DNA of 64,000 nucleotides from Pratylenchus scribneri (Eukaryota; Nematoda; Chromadorea; Rhabditida; Pratylenchidae). The stretch covers positions 1,054,001 to 1,118,000 of the forward strand of contig JAQSEB010000017.1 of assembly GCA_030063045.1 (NCBI GenBank), in the 5' to 3' direction. Each line of letters opens with the position of its first letter. The stretch's first letter is position 1. Below the pieces are notes generated by a model. The model worked only from the letters and a program-made list of their open reading frames with translations. It was not told the DNA's origin and ran no database searches. The position numbers were made by a program, and so were the translations under genes. Shown one piece after another: positions 1 through 10,487 of this stretch.

Positions 1-2867
1 AATACTGCACTTCAAACCAGGGAAAACTCTAAATTGAAAGAAAATTCTATAGTTGAAGAAAAGCAAAATGAGCCTCAAAAAGGCCCAGAATCATTGAATC
101 AATCGGCAGAAGAACGGGAAGAAAGCATTGAGGAAGAAAATAACGCATCAGAGGAATTGGAACCATCGGATGAACAAAATGTAAAATTTAAGAAAATCCA
201 ATTTAATGGAATATTTTGAACTGATTTTTACAGTTTTCCGCCCAAGCAACATCCACTGAAGAACAGGCTCGCCGGACTCGAAAAATTTTTGAGGCAACTC
301 TGCAACGTTTAAAGAAATTCATGAACAAGGAGGGGGATTTGGCCAAACAAAATGAAGAAGAGCAGAATACATTTTCGAAAATGGGCGAAAATGATGCAGA
401 CGGAATGGAATTGGATACGGAAAATGCGCCAACAGGAATGGGGAATGCCGAAGAAAATGAGGGGCAACTGGAGAGAAATATTTTCCTTCAATTAGGCGAT
501 AAACAGGTAGGTCTTTTTTAATTAATAAATGGAAATGGATATTTATTATTAATCTAAAAAGTAAAAACCACTGAAAATAAAAGAAAAATAGCACGGAATT
601 CCGGAAAAAAATACTTAATGCAAAATAATTATAATGGTTTGGCGGTTTGGCTTATATTTATAAATCTTATACTCTTGATTAAAGATGGTCAAAACGCATT
701 AAATTATATAATTTGTTATGGCTTGATCAACATTAAAGGGTTTTAAACCGTTTAAACCGGTTTTAGTTTTTAGTTCAAAACTAAAATAGAAAAATGATTA
801 AACCCATCATAAAAGATAAGATACACGTTTGAGAGATTTTTATTGATTGTGTATATGGTTTATGGGTCTAGGATAAATCAGTGAACCGTTACAATTTTTC
901 AGCATTTTCATTCTTCTCGATTAAATAAATATTTCCAATATAAAAAAATTATTAAAAAATTCCATTCCAAATTTACAGAATCCAAATGTTCTTGCCTCAA
1001 ATGATGGCATCGATACGGCAGTAATTGACAAACTTTGTTCCGAATTTGATCGAATGGAACAGCAACAAAACGACAATAATCAATCCCCAAATAATGAAGA
1101 AGAAATGGCAATAGAATTGCAACGAAAATGGGCAATGATCACCGATAGTATTGCACCATTGGCCGCTGAATTGACCGAATCACTGCGAACAATTTTGGAG
1201 CCAACAATCGCAAATCGACTTCAGTACGTTCTCCCCTTAATTTATTCCCTTTTAATAAGTAATTTTCAGAGGCGATTACCGCACCGGAAAGCGATTAAAT
1301 ATGCGTCGACTGATCACATTTATTGCCAGTGACTATCGAAAAGATCGAATTTGGTTGCGGCGAACCAAATTGGCCAAGAGGAATTATCAAATTTGCATTG
1401 CTGTTGACAATTCACAAAGCATGCAACATAATCACATGACAGAGGTGGGAAATGGGAATCCTCAAAATTAAGAAAATAGAATAGATAAAATGGCCAAAAA
1501 TTATTTGAAAACAATATTACTAAAATACAAAATAGACCGAGAAATTTCTATCCAACTTTAAGTTTTTAGTTATCACAAACACTATTAATTTTGAATATTT
1601 TGGAAATTTAATTTTTCGATAGCTTTAAAAAAATTTTTAAATTTCATACATATTTTTAACCTAGAATCTTTGAGATTCTTTAGGTGATTTTCAAATATCC
1701 AATTCTTTTTTTTTCTTTAAGCATTTTTCTTCTCAAACATTTGAGAAAAAATTACAAAACATATAGAAAATTAAAAATCCATAAAATATTAGGTGAAATA
1801 AAATAAAAAATTTGGTAGCCCTTTTCCTAATTGAGAATAATATTTATTTTTTAAATTATTCCACATTTCCCCAATCCCATCAAAGATCACTTGCAATGCC
1901 CTTTGCCTAATTCAACGTGCCCTCAATCAGCTGGAAATTGGCCAACTCGCAATTTGTTCATTTGGCTCTCAAGTCAATTTGGTCAATGATTTCACCTCTG
2001 CCACGGGCGGGGATGACCCAAATTTGGGCATCCGAATTCTCCAAGAACTCAAATTTGATCAACAACGGACGGATTTGGCCGGAATGCTTTCCAGCTGCTT
2101 TGCTCTCTTCAAAATGGCCAGAGAACGAAGCACACAACTCGTTGAACAAATGCTCATCATTCTTGGCGATGGCCGGGGAGTGTTGACCGAAGGGGTGGAA
2201 CGGATAAATAAAGCAAGTTTAAATTGAATAATTTGCCGAAAAACATTGAAATTCTAGGAAGGGAAGAGTAAAACGCCAAACAGATTATAACGGCTTATGA
2301 ATTATCCCCAGATCCGTATACCCAATCGATAGATCTCACAAATAACATTTAAATTGATTATATTTTTGTTTTTAATTTAACCAGTTTTGAACCAAAAATG
2401 AAAAGCGGTTTAAACCATTTATTTATACCTTTTAATTTTTGCCAATTTAATGGTTGGGGTTTGGAAATGTAGGACAAACCTTTAAAAACCATTATAATTA
2501 TTTTGGCGTTATTTACTCTTTTTTATCAACAATTTCCATATTATTTAGGGCATTAATGTTTTTTCAATAAATTAAATAACATCCATTATTTGATGATGAA
2601 ATATAATTAATTGATTCCAATAAATTTAAGGCCCTAACTCAGCTGAATTCCAATCATGTCACTGTACTCTACCTTATAATGGATTCAATGGACAAATCAA
2701 TTATGCAAATGCGAATTGCCGATTTCAACAATGGAAAATGCACATTTCGCCCCTATATGCAATCATTCCCATTTCAATTGTTTGCCATCGTCAAGAACAC
2801 ACATTCATTGCCGGCAACAATGGCCGAGGCCGTTAGGCAATGGTTCGAATATACATCAAGAAGTTGA
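1..2867 (+). CDS. MDN1: Midasin (Rea1), C-terminal part with MIDAS domain
   Basis: The AAA ATPase midasin removes assembly factors from pre-60S ribosomes in the nucleolus and nucleoplasm. Only the last 478 residues lie in the window; the gene enters from the left in frame. Exons: 1-180, 234-506, 979-1223, 1270-1444, 1886-2212, 2631-2867. The first two exons encode the acidic D/E-rich linker. The exon starting at 1270 carries GDYRTGKRLNMRR and KDRIWLRRTK, a signature of the midasin C-terminus. This is followed by DNSQSM, which matches the MIDAS metal site DxSxS, and later by ILGDGRG and a final LRQWF-like helix (VRQWFEYTS). All phases agree. The intron 2213-2630 must begin GCAAGT, because the next exon joins only in phase 0: a GC-AG intron. 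Identification is firm; the acceptor before 1886 (CAAAG) is weak. Confidence 0.93.
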
Positions 2868-3128
2868 ATGAATATTATGATTTTGTGATAAAAAGTAAAA
2901 ACCAATGATGCCTAATTTGTTATTTTTTATTGATTTTTTGTTGAATTTTTTATTGTTGAATTTTAAATAAATTTTTACTGTTAATTTTAATTTTTATTCA
3001 TTTATAATCAAAGAAAGTTCATTTTCTTCTTATATTTATGATTTATTAATATTAATTTATTAAAATTTAATTAAAAACAAATTTTACAGGAAATAAAAAC
3101 GAAACGAAACATCCAAATTTGAATAAAT
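2868..3128. other. Short intergenic gap, possible operon spacer
   Basis: This 261-bp AT-rich gap separates the midasin stop codon from the next same-strand start. It contains several AATAAA-like poly(A) signals. A T-rich acceptor-like TTTTACAG ends at 3089, about 40 bases before the ATG. That spacing is typical of spliced-leader-dependent downstream genes in nematode operons. This is inference from spacing only. Confidence 0.35.
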
Positions 3129-4195
3129 ATGCAATTGAGTCGACCGTTACCACCGGAATTGCACAGTGAATGGCATAAATGTCTGCCGTTGGCCGATGCA
3201 GTCCATGTTTTGGTGAATGTGCCATCCAAAGTAATTTATGTCAATAATTCGCCTAGAATTCGTCGCACTATTCAACGAATCAAAACAGTAAAAAAAATTT
3301 TTAATGGAATTTTTTAAATAATTTATATGAATTAAATTGGCTTTTTTAAATAAATTTCGACATTTGCGCCGGGAACATTTGCGCCGCCGACATTTGCGCC
3401 GGAACTTTTGCGACGCCGACTTTTGCGCCGACGACTTTTGCGCCGGAACATTTGCGCCGCCGACATTTGCGACGCAGACTTTTGCGACGCCTACTTTCGC
3501 GCCGCCCACAGAAATACGAATTATTGTTTATTAAAAAAATTATCGGACCGAATTATTACTCATATCATTAACTAAATAAAAGGGTGAATAATTTTCTACT
3601 TCCAAAAGATGGACATCATACTAATTAAGCAATTCTTAACTAACGAAAAAGGAATCAATGGAATTCATCTACAGAATCCTAATGCGCGCAATGGTTCAAC
3701 AGGGCTGGCTCATCCTCAGGCATTACGATATCGTTTAACAACAAGGGGATTGACTGATTGGGTTAATTGAGGGATTTTTATATAACATTTATTTAACAAT
3801 TTTATTTATTCATTTGGTTAATAATTTTAATTTTGATAGTTAATAATCATAACTTTGATTTATTTTACATCGTTTTGCAAAATCTAATCGTATTTCTAGA
3901 GGCGGCGCAAAAGTAGGCGTCGCAAAAGTCTGCGTCGCAAATGTCGGCGGCGCAAATGCTCCGGCGCAAAAGTCGACGGCGTAAAAGTCGGAGTCGCAAA
4001 TGTCGGCGGCGCAAGTGTCGGCGGCGCAAATGCTCCGGCGCAAATGTCGGCTAACCGTTTTGTCTAATATTTTAATGAAAATAATTTAAATATTTAAAGG
4101 TTTCCGAAACACATCAAATTGTTTTCTTCTTCCTCAAATCGGGTTTTGCATTGTTGACAGCCGGCATTCTCATTTTCCTCATTATTATACATTAA
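3129..4195 (+). CDS. 84-aa tail-anchored membrane protein, unknown
   Basis: Two exons, 3129-3287 and 4100-4195, join in phase 0. Residues 1-53 are soluble and mildly basic (SPRIRRTIQRIKT). Residues 60-84 form one hydrophobic helix ending three residues before the stop (FALLTAGILIFLIIIH), so the product looks like a small tail-anchored protein. I do not recognise the family. The 812-bp intron is almost filled by a foldback element (3358-4053). The gene follows midasin on the same strand at 261 bp and could be its operon partner. A longer protein with unseen upstream exons is possible but not needed, since an ATG and an acceptor-like site sit just upstream. Confidence 0.6.
3358..4053. mobile_element. 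Foldback element A with minisatellite inverted arms
   Basis: The left arm (about 3358-3530) is a run of degenerate 13-15 bp units built on CATTTGCGCC / GACTTTTGCGAC. The right arm (about 3880-4053) is the reverse complement of the same array, unit for unit. This gives terminal inverted repeats of about 160-170 bp around an AT-rich core. There is no transposase ORF. The open frames across the arms (repeating FAPPTFAT) are only translated repeat. No clear target-site duplication is visible. It sits inside the intron of the 84-aa gene. Confidence 0.85.
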
Positions 4196-4689
4196 ATTGT
4201 TGGGAATTGCTGCAAGGGTGATTTTATTCGTAATTTAATGAGAATTTAATTATCATCATTAAATTAATTGATAGTTTAATTGAATAAAAATTTATTCAAC
4301 ATAATAGATTTATACATCATGATACTATAATTGTTATTTTACAAGAGTAAATCAAGTTTTTAAAAGAAAATTTTTATTCTCCGCAACAATGTCGAAAATA
4401 AATTTACAAAAATAAAATAAATTCAATGGCTTTATAATGGTTGGAAAAAATACAACATTAAAATGGGTTGATGAATTCATCATATTAATTTAGAAGGTAA
4501 ATTATCCGGGAGCATTTTTTAGGCCTTTTTCTTTTGGAGAAAAGTGAAGGTGACCCCTAGGGGTAATCCAGACCGGAATAGGGTTATGATCATTCAGGGA
4601 TAGGATATTATCCCATATATCCCTAACCGTAATTATAAATAATCACCATACCAAAAATCTGCTTCCGGATAATTAACATGACCTTTAAA
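4196..4689. other. Intergenic, with a relic of repeat family J
   Basis: This is an AT-rich convergent gene interval. Bases about 4530-4670 (GGTTATGATCATTCAGGGAT, then CCTAACCGTAAT and AATCACCATA) resemble the right flank of the repeat in the erm-1 intron (41535-41610). That suggests a degraded copy of the same family. No gene is seen. Confidence 0.45.
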
Positions 4690-5855
4690 TTATCCTGGCA
4701 AAATTCGTGTTATTCCAAAATGATTGAAATGATTGCTAATTGTTGGCGGCGAATTTTGTTTGAAAAAACGTGGAAAATATTTGCGAAAAGCCTTTCGATA
4801 ATCCAAGCTAAAAATGAACAAAATTGGCCCATTTGCGCCCATTGCAATGACGGAAATGATGGATGAAATGAACGCAAAATAGGCAATTTGACTTTGTGAT
4901 TTGATGTACGGGGCAGCAATTCGACTTGAAACCGAAAGTAAATAACCAAAAGTGATGACCAAAACCATGCATATGAGTGATTTCATTATTTTTTGGGTGA
5001 AAGTGCCGTTGACTAAAATTATTAATAGAAATGATTGAATATTCCTTTTAAAAATACATTGTGCCTTTTTGGAGCGCACCAAAATCCAAAGTAAGAGATA
5101 GCACAAAATGGTCAGTGAAATTATGCATAAATTCATGCGGAAAAGGATAGTCCCAATGTCACCTTGGTAAACTTCGCCCGGATTGGCGCAAAGAACGACA
5201 CTAAAATATTGTAATTGTAATTTATTATCAATTAAAGAATTATTTCTCTTACAATCCTGAATGATTTTCAACACCAATATAGCATAAAATGACGACTAGG
5301 AATGCGTAGAAGAATGAAATTGCCAAAATGAAACCCAAATATATTGTCTTATTCAGTTGAGAATGCCTAAAAGCAAAATTAGGGCAAAAAGCAATAGATT
5401 AACATTTACCATATTGAATAAATAATGCTGAATAATCGATCAATGCCAATGGCAAACATTGAAAAAATGAACAAATTGGAAAATAGCAAAGGACAAAGTT
5501 GTAACGAAAAACATGTCCAAATTGGGATGAAACTGTGAATTAATTAATTATAAATAAATGTGGGAAAAATGGGCTAACTCAATTTGGCTAAGAACAATTA
5601 CGACGCCAATTGAGAGGAATGGACTGGTAATGGCGGCACAAAATGCATTGAATCCTATCAGAAAATTGCATGTACCAAAAAGAGAACTAAAAACTCAAAA
5701 GTATAATTTTTACAAAATTAAATTTACCGTGTTTTTAGGGTAACATAAAATAGTGCCAAATTAAGAAAGAATCCGCACATTCCAATCATCCAGCGGATTA
5801 TGATAAGCAAAGTAAAGTCAAATGGAATTCCACTTCTTTTGAAAAGTGTGTAATA
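4690..5855 (-). CDS. srsx-like serpentine chemoreceptor (GPCR)
   Basis: Plasma-membrane 7TM receptor of the nematode srsx type. Supported exons in transcript order: 5855-5728, 5686-5579, 5532-5410, 5366-5253, 5200-4690; phases agree throughout and give 327 residues. TM1 is near LLIIIRWMIGMCGFFLNLAL. The second exon has TCNFLIGFNAF. The DRY-equivalent is GIDRLFSIIYSIW at the end of the third exon. TM7 runs into NGPILFIFSLDYRKAFRKYF, the usual srsx (N)xP..YRxAF ending. A 52-bp intron at 5201-5252 must be removed; read-through stays open but breaks the TM5 region. The N-terminal exon is unresolved: ATGs near 5940-5985 do not join in phase 0. Confidence 0.82.
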
Positions 5856-6699
5856 CTGTAGAAAAAATGAGAAAGTTTATGTATATTCGATAAAATATAA
5901 ATATTTATTTATTTACAATATTATTGTTCACTTCCTCCCTCCATGATTGTTTGAACTTATATCGGCCATTTTAGGTACAGTATATATTGAAAAAATTAAA
6001 TTCTCTAAATAAATTGATATATTTATTTAAAAAGGTGAAGGTGAATTTTCGGACTTTCATTTATTAGGGAATTGTACTGATTTATTTCTTAATGATTCTG
6101 GTGATAATTATGACGATTCTTTGACAAATTTCTATGTCTTTTTATAATAATCTAGACTTGGAATGAACAATTGGATTCATTCAGTTCAATGTCATTGTAT
6201 TTTTCTAATAATATCTAAACCATCTCATTTATCTTACTTCTTATCTTATTCTTATTGTGGGGCTGAACTAATTAAAAATTTCCATCTGAATTCATTTTTT
6301 CCTAATCCGGCATTTACCATCCAAAATAATATTTCCAAATTTTTTGATAAAAACCAATGATCATTCATGCTTAATATTAATGATGGGATATTACGCTTCA
6401 CTGATTTTCGACAAAATGTTGACGAAAACAATCGGATTTTTTTGCGTCTTATTAGCATTTTGAATGACGAAATGAGTTTTGAACCGAACACAAAATGACC
6501 ATAATCTAATTTGTAAGTTATTCAAAGTGAAAAAATGATGTGAGAATAAATGAATAAATTCAAATTTTTATAGAAATATAGAAAATTTCACTAAATTTAG
6601 CCATGACAGGGACCTCTGCTATGCTATGCAGTGAAAATAATCGGAAGATATGTGAAAAATGAAAATTCCCCAATTTGCCGATAGACATTTATAAAAACT
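5856..6699. other. Intergenic, no supported gene
   Basis: AT-rich sequence upstream of the srsx gene. The 60-80-codon open frames here show no recognisable motif. The last nine bases (6691-6699) are the left target-site copy of element B. Confidence 0.5.
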
Positions 6700-7200
6700 A
6701 GGGTTGCGCCCCCGCACCCGCGGGGGCCACCCCCGACGGGGATCCCCGCACTTTTTGGGTTTCACCCCCGACCCTACCCCCGCATATGCCACCCCCGCGC
6801 CCCCGCATCCCCGCAAGAGCCACCCCCGCGCCCCCGCATCCCCGCGGGGGTGAAAATGCACCCCATATTATTGAATTTTTCAAGGAAAATGGGGTTCGAT
6901 AGGGAAATTTCGACCAAATTTTTGTAGGATATTAAAATTTTTTATTAAAATTTTTCTCTGCGAGGCTATTTTTAGGTAAAATTTTTCGCTGCGCAGCCAT
7001 TTTTGGATGAAATTTTTCTTCAAAAAAATTTTTTATTTGAAAAATGTGGCTTTTTAAAAAATTTACGCTACCCCCGCCCCCGCGGGGATCCCCGCGGGGG
7101 CCCCCGCAAGGTGTCACCCCCGAACCCGAACCCGCAAGTGCCAACCCCGCAAACCCCGACCCCCGCACAACCCGCCCCCGCACTGCGGGGGCGCAACCCT
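6700..7200. mobile_element. GC-rich MITE B with target-site duplication
   Basis: The 501-bp element starts AGGGTTGCGCCCCCGCA and ends with the exact reverse complement, giving a 17-bp terminal inverted repeat. It is flanked by ATAAAAACT at 6691-6699 and 7202-7210, a 9-bp direct repeat offset by one base on the right. The subterminal regions are degenerate CCCCGC arrays, strikingly GC-rich against an AT-rich genome. The core is AT-rich. There is no transposase, so it is non-autonomous. An 8-10 bp duplication would suit hAT- or Mutator-like mobilisation; that is inference. Confidence 0.88.
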
Positions 7201-7257
7201 AATAAAAACTCTCTCAAGGACTGAATTAATTTGCATGATTTTAGTATCAATTAAGGG

Positions 7258-7843
7258 GTCACTGGGTACCTGAATCGGGACATGGTTTATATACCATTCA
7301 ACTCCTCTCGTCGAGCTGTGTACGAATATGCAAAAATTTTCTGCCGGAGGCGTCTAGTAAAAAAGTTACATTATGCTAAAGAAGCAAACAATGTAAAAGT
7401 GAAGGGTCCCCCCTATAGGTCGAAAATTTTTGAAAAATTTTTTGGCAAAATTACACCCGGGCGATATGTTAGACTCCTATGCTCCGAGCCCCTAAGCCCT
7501 AACCCTAGCCCCAACCCTAATCCTATCCCCTAAACTTAGCCCCTACTCTGAAACAAAAATGGCCATAACTTTTTTATTTTTCGGTTTTATGCAAAACCAA
7601 TGGCAGATTCGGACTCCTCTCATCGAGACGCGTCGATCGAGCTATAATTTGACCGAAAAAAAATTTCAAAAATTTTTTGAGTTTCGATCCAAAGGGGGGA
7701 CCCTTCACTTTTTCAATTTTCAGCATGCCATAACTTTTTTCCTAGAAGGCTCCGGCAAGAAATTTTTTCAGATTCTTACTCCCCATGGCGAAAGGAGTCG
7801 AATGGTATATAAACCATGTTCCGATTCAGCTACCCAATTACTA
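7258..7843. mobile_element. Inverted-repeat element C
   Basis: The arms (about 7264-7325 and 7786-7836) are reverse complements around CTGAATCGGRACATGGTTTA and ATACCATTC. An inner pair of arms contains GTGAAGGGTCCCCCC and its complement. The centre holds CCCTAACCCTAGCCC runs. A related inner segment occurs in the F-box gene intron (about 11230-11330). There is no coding capacity. Confidence 0.8.
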
Positions 7844-8709
7844 AAGTACAACCTCAATAAAGAGTAGAATCTTGGCTATCTAATGATTTTAATTTTATCA
7901 AAATTGAATTGATGTAGTAATGCTATTAAAATCATTCCAACCTGTTTTATGGACAAAACTCATTAATTTTTGAACCAAATTTAAATAAAATTAATATTAT
8001 TTAATTGTCAAAAGTCAGTTCTTTAATTTGATAATAAAATCATCAAAATTGGTACAGTTCTTGATGAATTATAAACCGGGACAAATTTGGGATACTACGG
8101 TAGCGATGAGTAAAGGCTGTGCAATTGAAGTTAAATAGCTTTTCATGCGGAGCTATAAATATGCTTATAAACCAAATAAAAAACATTTCTAACTTGATTT
8201 CAGCTCAAAATATTGAACTTTATGATTACTTTTTTAACTTTTGATCAATTTTTTGCAATTTATATAACTTTTTAACTTTTATGTCACTTTTTCATTGTTT
8301 TTATCACTTTTTCAGATTTTTTGGAAATTTTTTGAAAATTCTACAAAAAAATCAAAATTTTCCCTCTTGAGAACATTTTTCGAAAAAATTTTCCGTTGAA
8401 CCAATTTTGTCTAAAATTTCCCTTATTAGATCATTTTTTTCAAAAATTTTCACCTTTAAATCATTTTGGACAAATTTTAAGAAGCTTTTTTCTTCTCAAA
8501 AAATTTTTTCTGAAAAAATTTGCCACTTTTTAAATTTATTTAACTTTTTTGGGAAAATTTTATGTAACTTTTTTTGCCAGCAGCAGCCAACCCTAGAGAT
8601 GAGAATGAGAAGAAACTCCTCTTATTTTTTTAAAATATTTTTTGTTTGCTTTAATGTAAAAAATTTTATCCGAAATGACAATATGTCCAAATAGATTAAT
8701 TTTATTTGG
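7844..8709. other. Intergenic, T-rich, no gene
   Basis: From about 8210 to 8590 the + strand is dominated by AACTTTTT / AAATTTTC repeats with no coding signal. Bases 8699-8709 (ATTTTATTTGG) may be the left target-site copy of element D. Confidence 0.5.
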
Positions 8710-10251
8710 GTGCGGTTTTTTTTGTCCCCAAAATCGGTTCTTTTTGTCCCCAGAGTGGTTTTTTTTGTCCCCAACTTTTAAATAGTTTTTTTTGTCTCCA
8801 AAATCGGTTCTTTTTGTCCCCAAAGTGGTTTTTTTTGTCCCCAACTAATAAAAATTTGTTTTTCACGTTGTAAATGATATAAAACAGTTTTACAACACTC
8901 CAAGGGTGCGCGGAAGTCAAAAAGAGGTGCGCGGGATATATCCGGATATTGAGGGATTAAGGAGGATTAAGGGGGATTAAGCCCCGAAATGGACGGGAAA
9001 TGGCCCGGAAGGCCACAGGAACGTCGAGAAGTGCCTGAGAGTGTGCGGGATATAACCGGATATAAGGGGATTAAGGTGGATATAGGGGGATTAAGCCGGA
9101 TTAAGCCGCGAAATGGATTCGAAATGGCTCGGAAGGTCATTGGAAGGTCAGGGAAGTGTAACAGAGGCCCGGAGAATGCGCGAGATTAAGCCGGATATAG
9201 GGGGATTAAGGTGGATTTAGGGGGTTAAGTCGGATTAAGGCCTGGAATCGATGGGCGCGAGCCCGATTTGGGCTGATTTGCTTCCGGCTTCGCGAGATTC
9301 CTATGCTCCGAACCCCTAATCCTAACCCTAGCCCATAACTAAGCTTAATCCGGCTTAATCCTCCTATATCCACATTAATCCCCCTATATCCCTCGTGCTC
9401 CTAAACCCTTAGCCCCTAGATCCCATGCCGCCCCTAACCATAACCCTAATCCATAGCCTCTAGCTAAGCTTAATCCGGCTTAATCCTCCTATATCCACAT
9501 TAATCCCCCTATATCCCTCGTGCTCCTAAACCCTTAGCCCCTAGATCCCATGCCGCCCCTAACCATAACCCTAATCCATAGCCTCTAGCTAAGCTTAATC
9601 CGGCTTAATCCTCCTATATCCACATTAATCCCCCTATATCCCTCGTGCTCCTAAACCCTTAGCCCCTAGATCCCATGCCGCCCCTAACCATAACCCTAAT
9701 CCATAGCCTCTAGCTAAGCTTAATCCGGCTTAATCCCCCTATATCCACATTAATCCCCCTATATCCCTCGTGCTCCTAAACCCTTAGCCCCTAGATCCCA
9801 TGCCGCCCCTAACCATAACCCTAATCCATAGCCTCTAGCTAAGCTTAATCCGGCTTAATCCCCCTATATCCACCTTAATCCCCATATATCCGGCTCTATC
9901 CCGCGCACTCTCAGGCACTTCCCGACCTTCCACTGGCCCTTCGGGCCATTTCCCTTCCATTCCGGGGCTTAATCCGGCTTAATCCCCCTTAATCCTCCTT
10001 AATCCCTCAATATCCGGATGTATCCCGCGCACCTCTTTTTGACTTCCGCGCACCCTTGGAGTGTTGTAAAACCGTTTTATATCATTTACAACGTGAAAAA
10101 CAAATTTTTATTAGTTGGGGACAAAAAAAACCACTTTGGGGACAAAAAGAACCGATTTTGGAGACAAAAAAAACTATTTAAAAGTTGGGGACAAAAAAAA
10201 CCACTTTGGGGACAAAAAGAACCGATTTTGGAGACAAAAAAAACTTTTCTC
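8710..10251. mobile_element. 1.5-kb inverted-repeat element D with internal satellite
   Basis: Long inverted arms (roughly 8710-9060 and 9890-10251) begin with tandem GGTTCTTTTTGTCCCC units. They continue through a CACTCCAAGGGTGCGCGGAA block and a GGGGGATTAAG/GGATATA-rich block. The centre is a 125-bp tandem satellite. ATTTTATTTGG occurs at both 8699-8709 and 10252-10262, a likely 11-bp duplication, although the outermost few bases of the arms do not match perfectly. The open frames in the arms are translated repeat. It is non-autonomous. Confidence 0.85.
9337..9880 (+). repeat. 125-bp tandem satellite, four copies plus a partial
   Basis: Copies start at 9337, 9462, 9587, 9712 and 9837, exactly 125 bp apart, each beginning near CTAAGCTTAATCCGGCTTAA. 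The copies are nearly identical, which implies recent amplification. The unit contains CCTAACCATAACCCTAAT runs that look telomere-like but are not a telomere array. Confidence 0.93.
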
Positions 10252-10487
10252 ATTTTATTTGGTTTGGTTGGTTTCTTTGACCCTTTGACGTTTGATTGGT
10301 TTTGGTTGTAAAAGAAGCAAGCAAAGCATAAGCATAAAAAACTCTGCTACACTACAGCGAGGAACTTTAAAAAAATCGAATTGTTCTAAACTGTTGAATT
10401 ATTATTAAAAAAAATAAATATAATTGAAGAATACAAAAAAAAAATTAGATTAAAGAATTTTTGTTGAAATAAATAGTAGTAGTTATT

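Noticed and set aside
3337..4043. Open frames encoding FAPPTFAT / AKVCVANV repeats
   Set aside because: These are translated minisatellite arms of element A; the mirror-image arms give the same peptide on opposite strands.
6619..7250. Several Gly/Arg- and Pro-rich open frames on both strands
   Set aside because: They are translations of CCCCGC arrays inside MITE B and are open in many frames at once.
9337..9880. Regular repeats suggesting a CRISPR array
   Set aside because: The whole 125-bp unit is conserved with no variable spacers, in a eukaryotic genome with spliceosomal introns.
9300..9900. CCCTAA-like runs suggesting a telomere or interstitial telomere
   Set aside because: The runs are irregular, belong to the 125-bp unit, and recur inside elements C and F; nematode telomeres are usually TTAGGC.
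8593..10311. Open frames with GDKKNHFGDKKN repeats
   Set aside because: They come from tandem GTCCCC/GGGGAC units in the inverted arms of element D.
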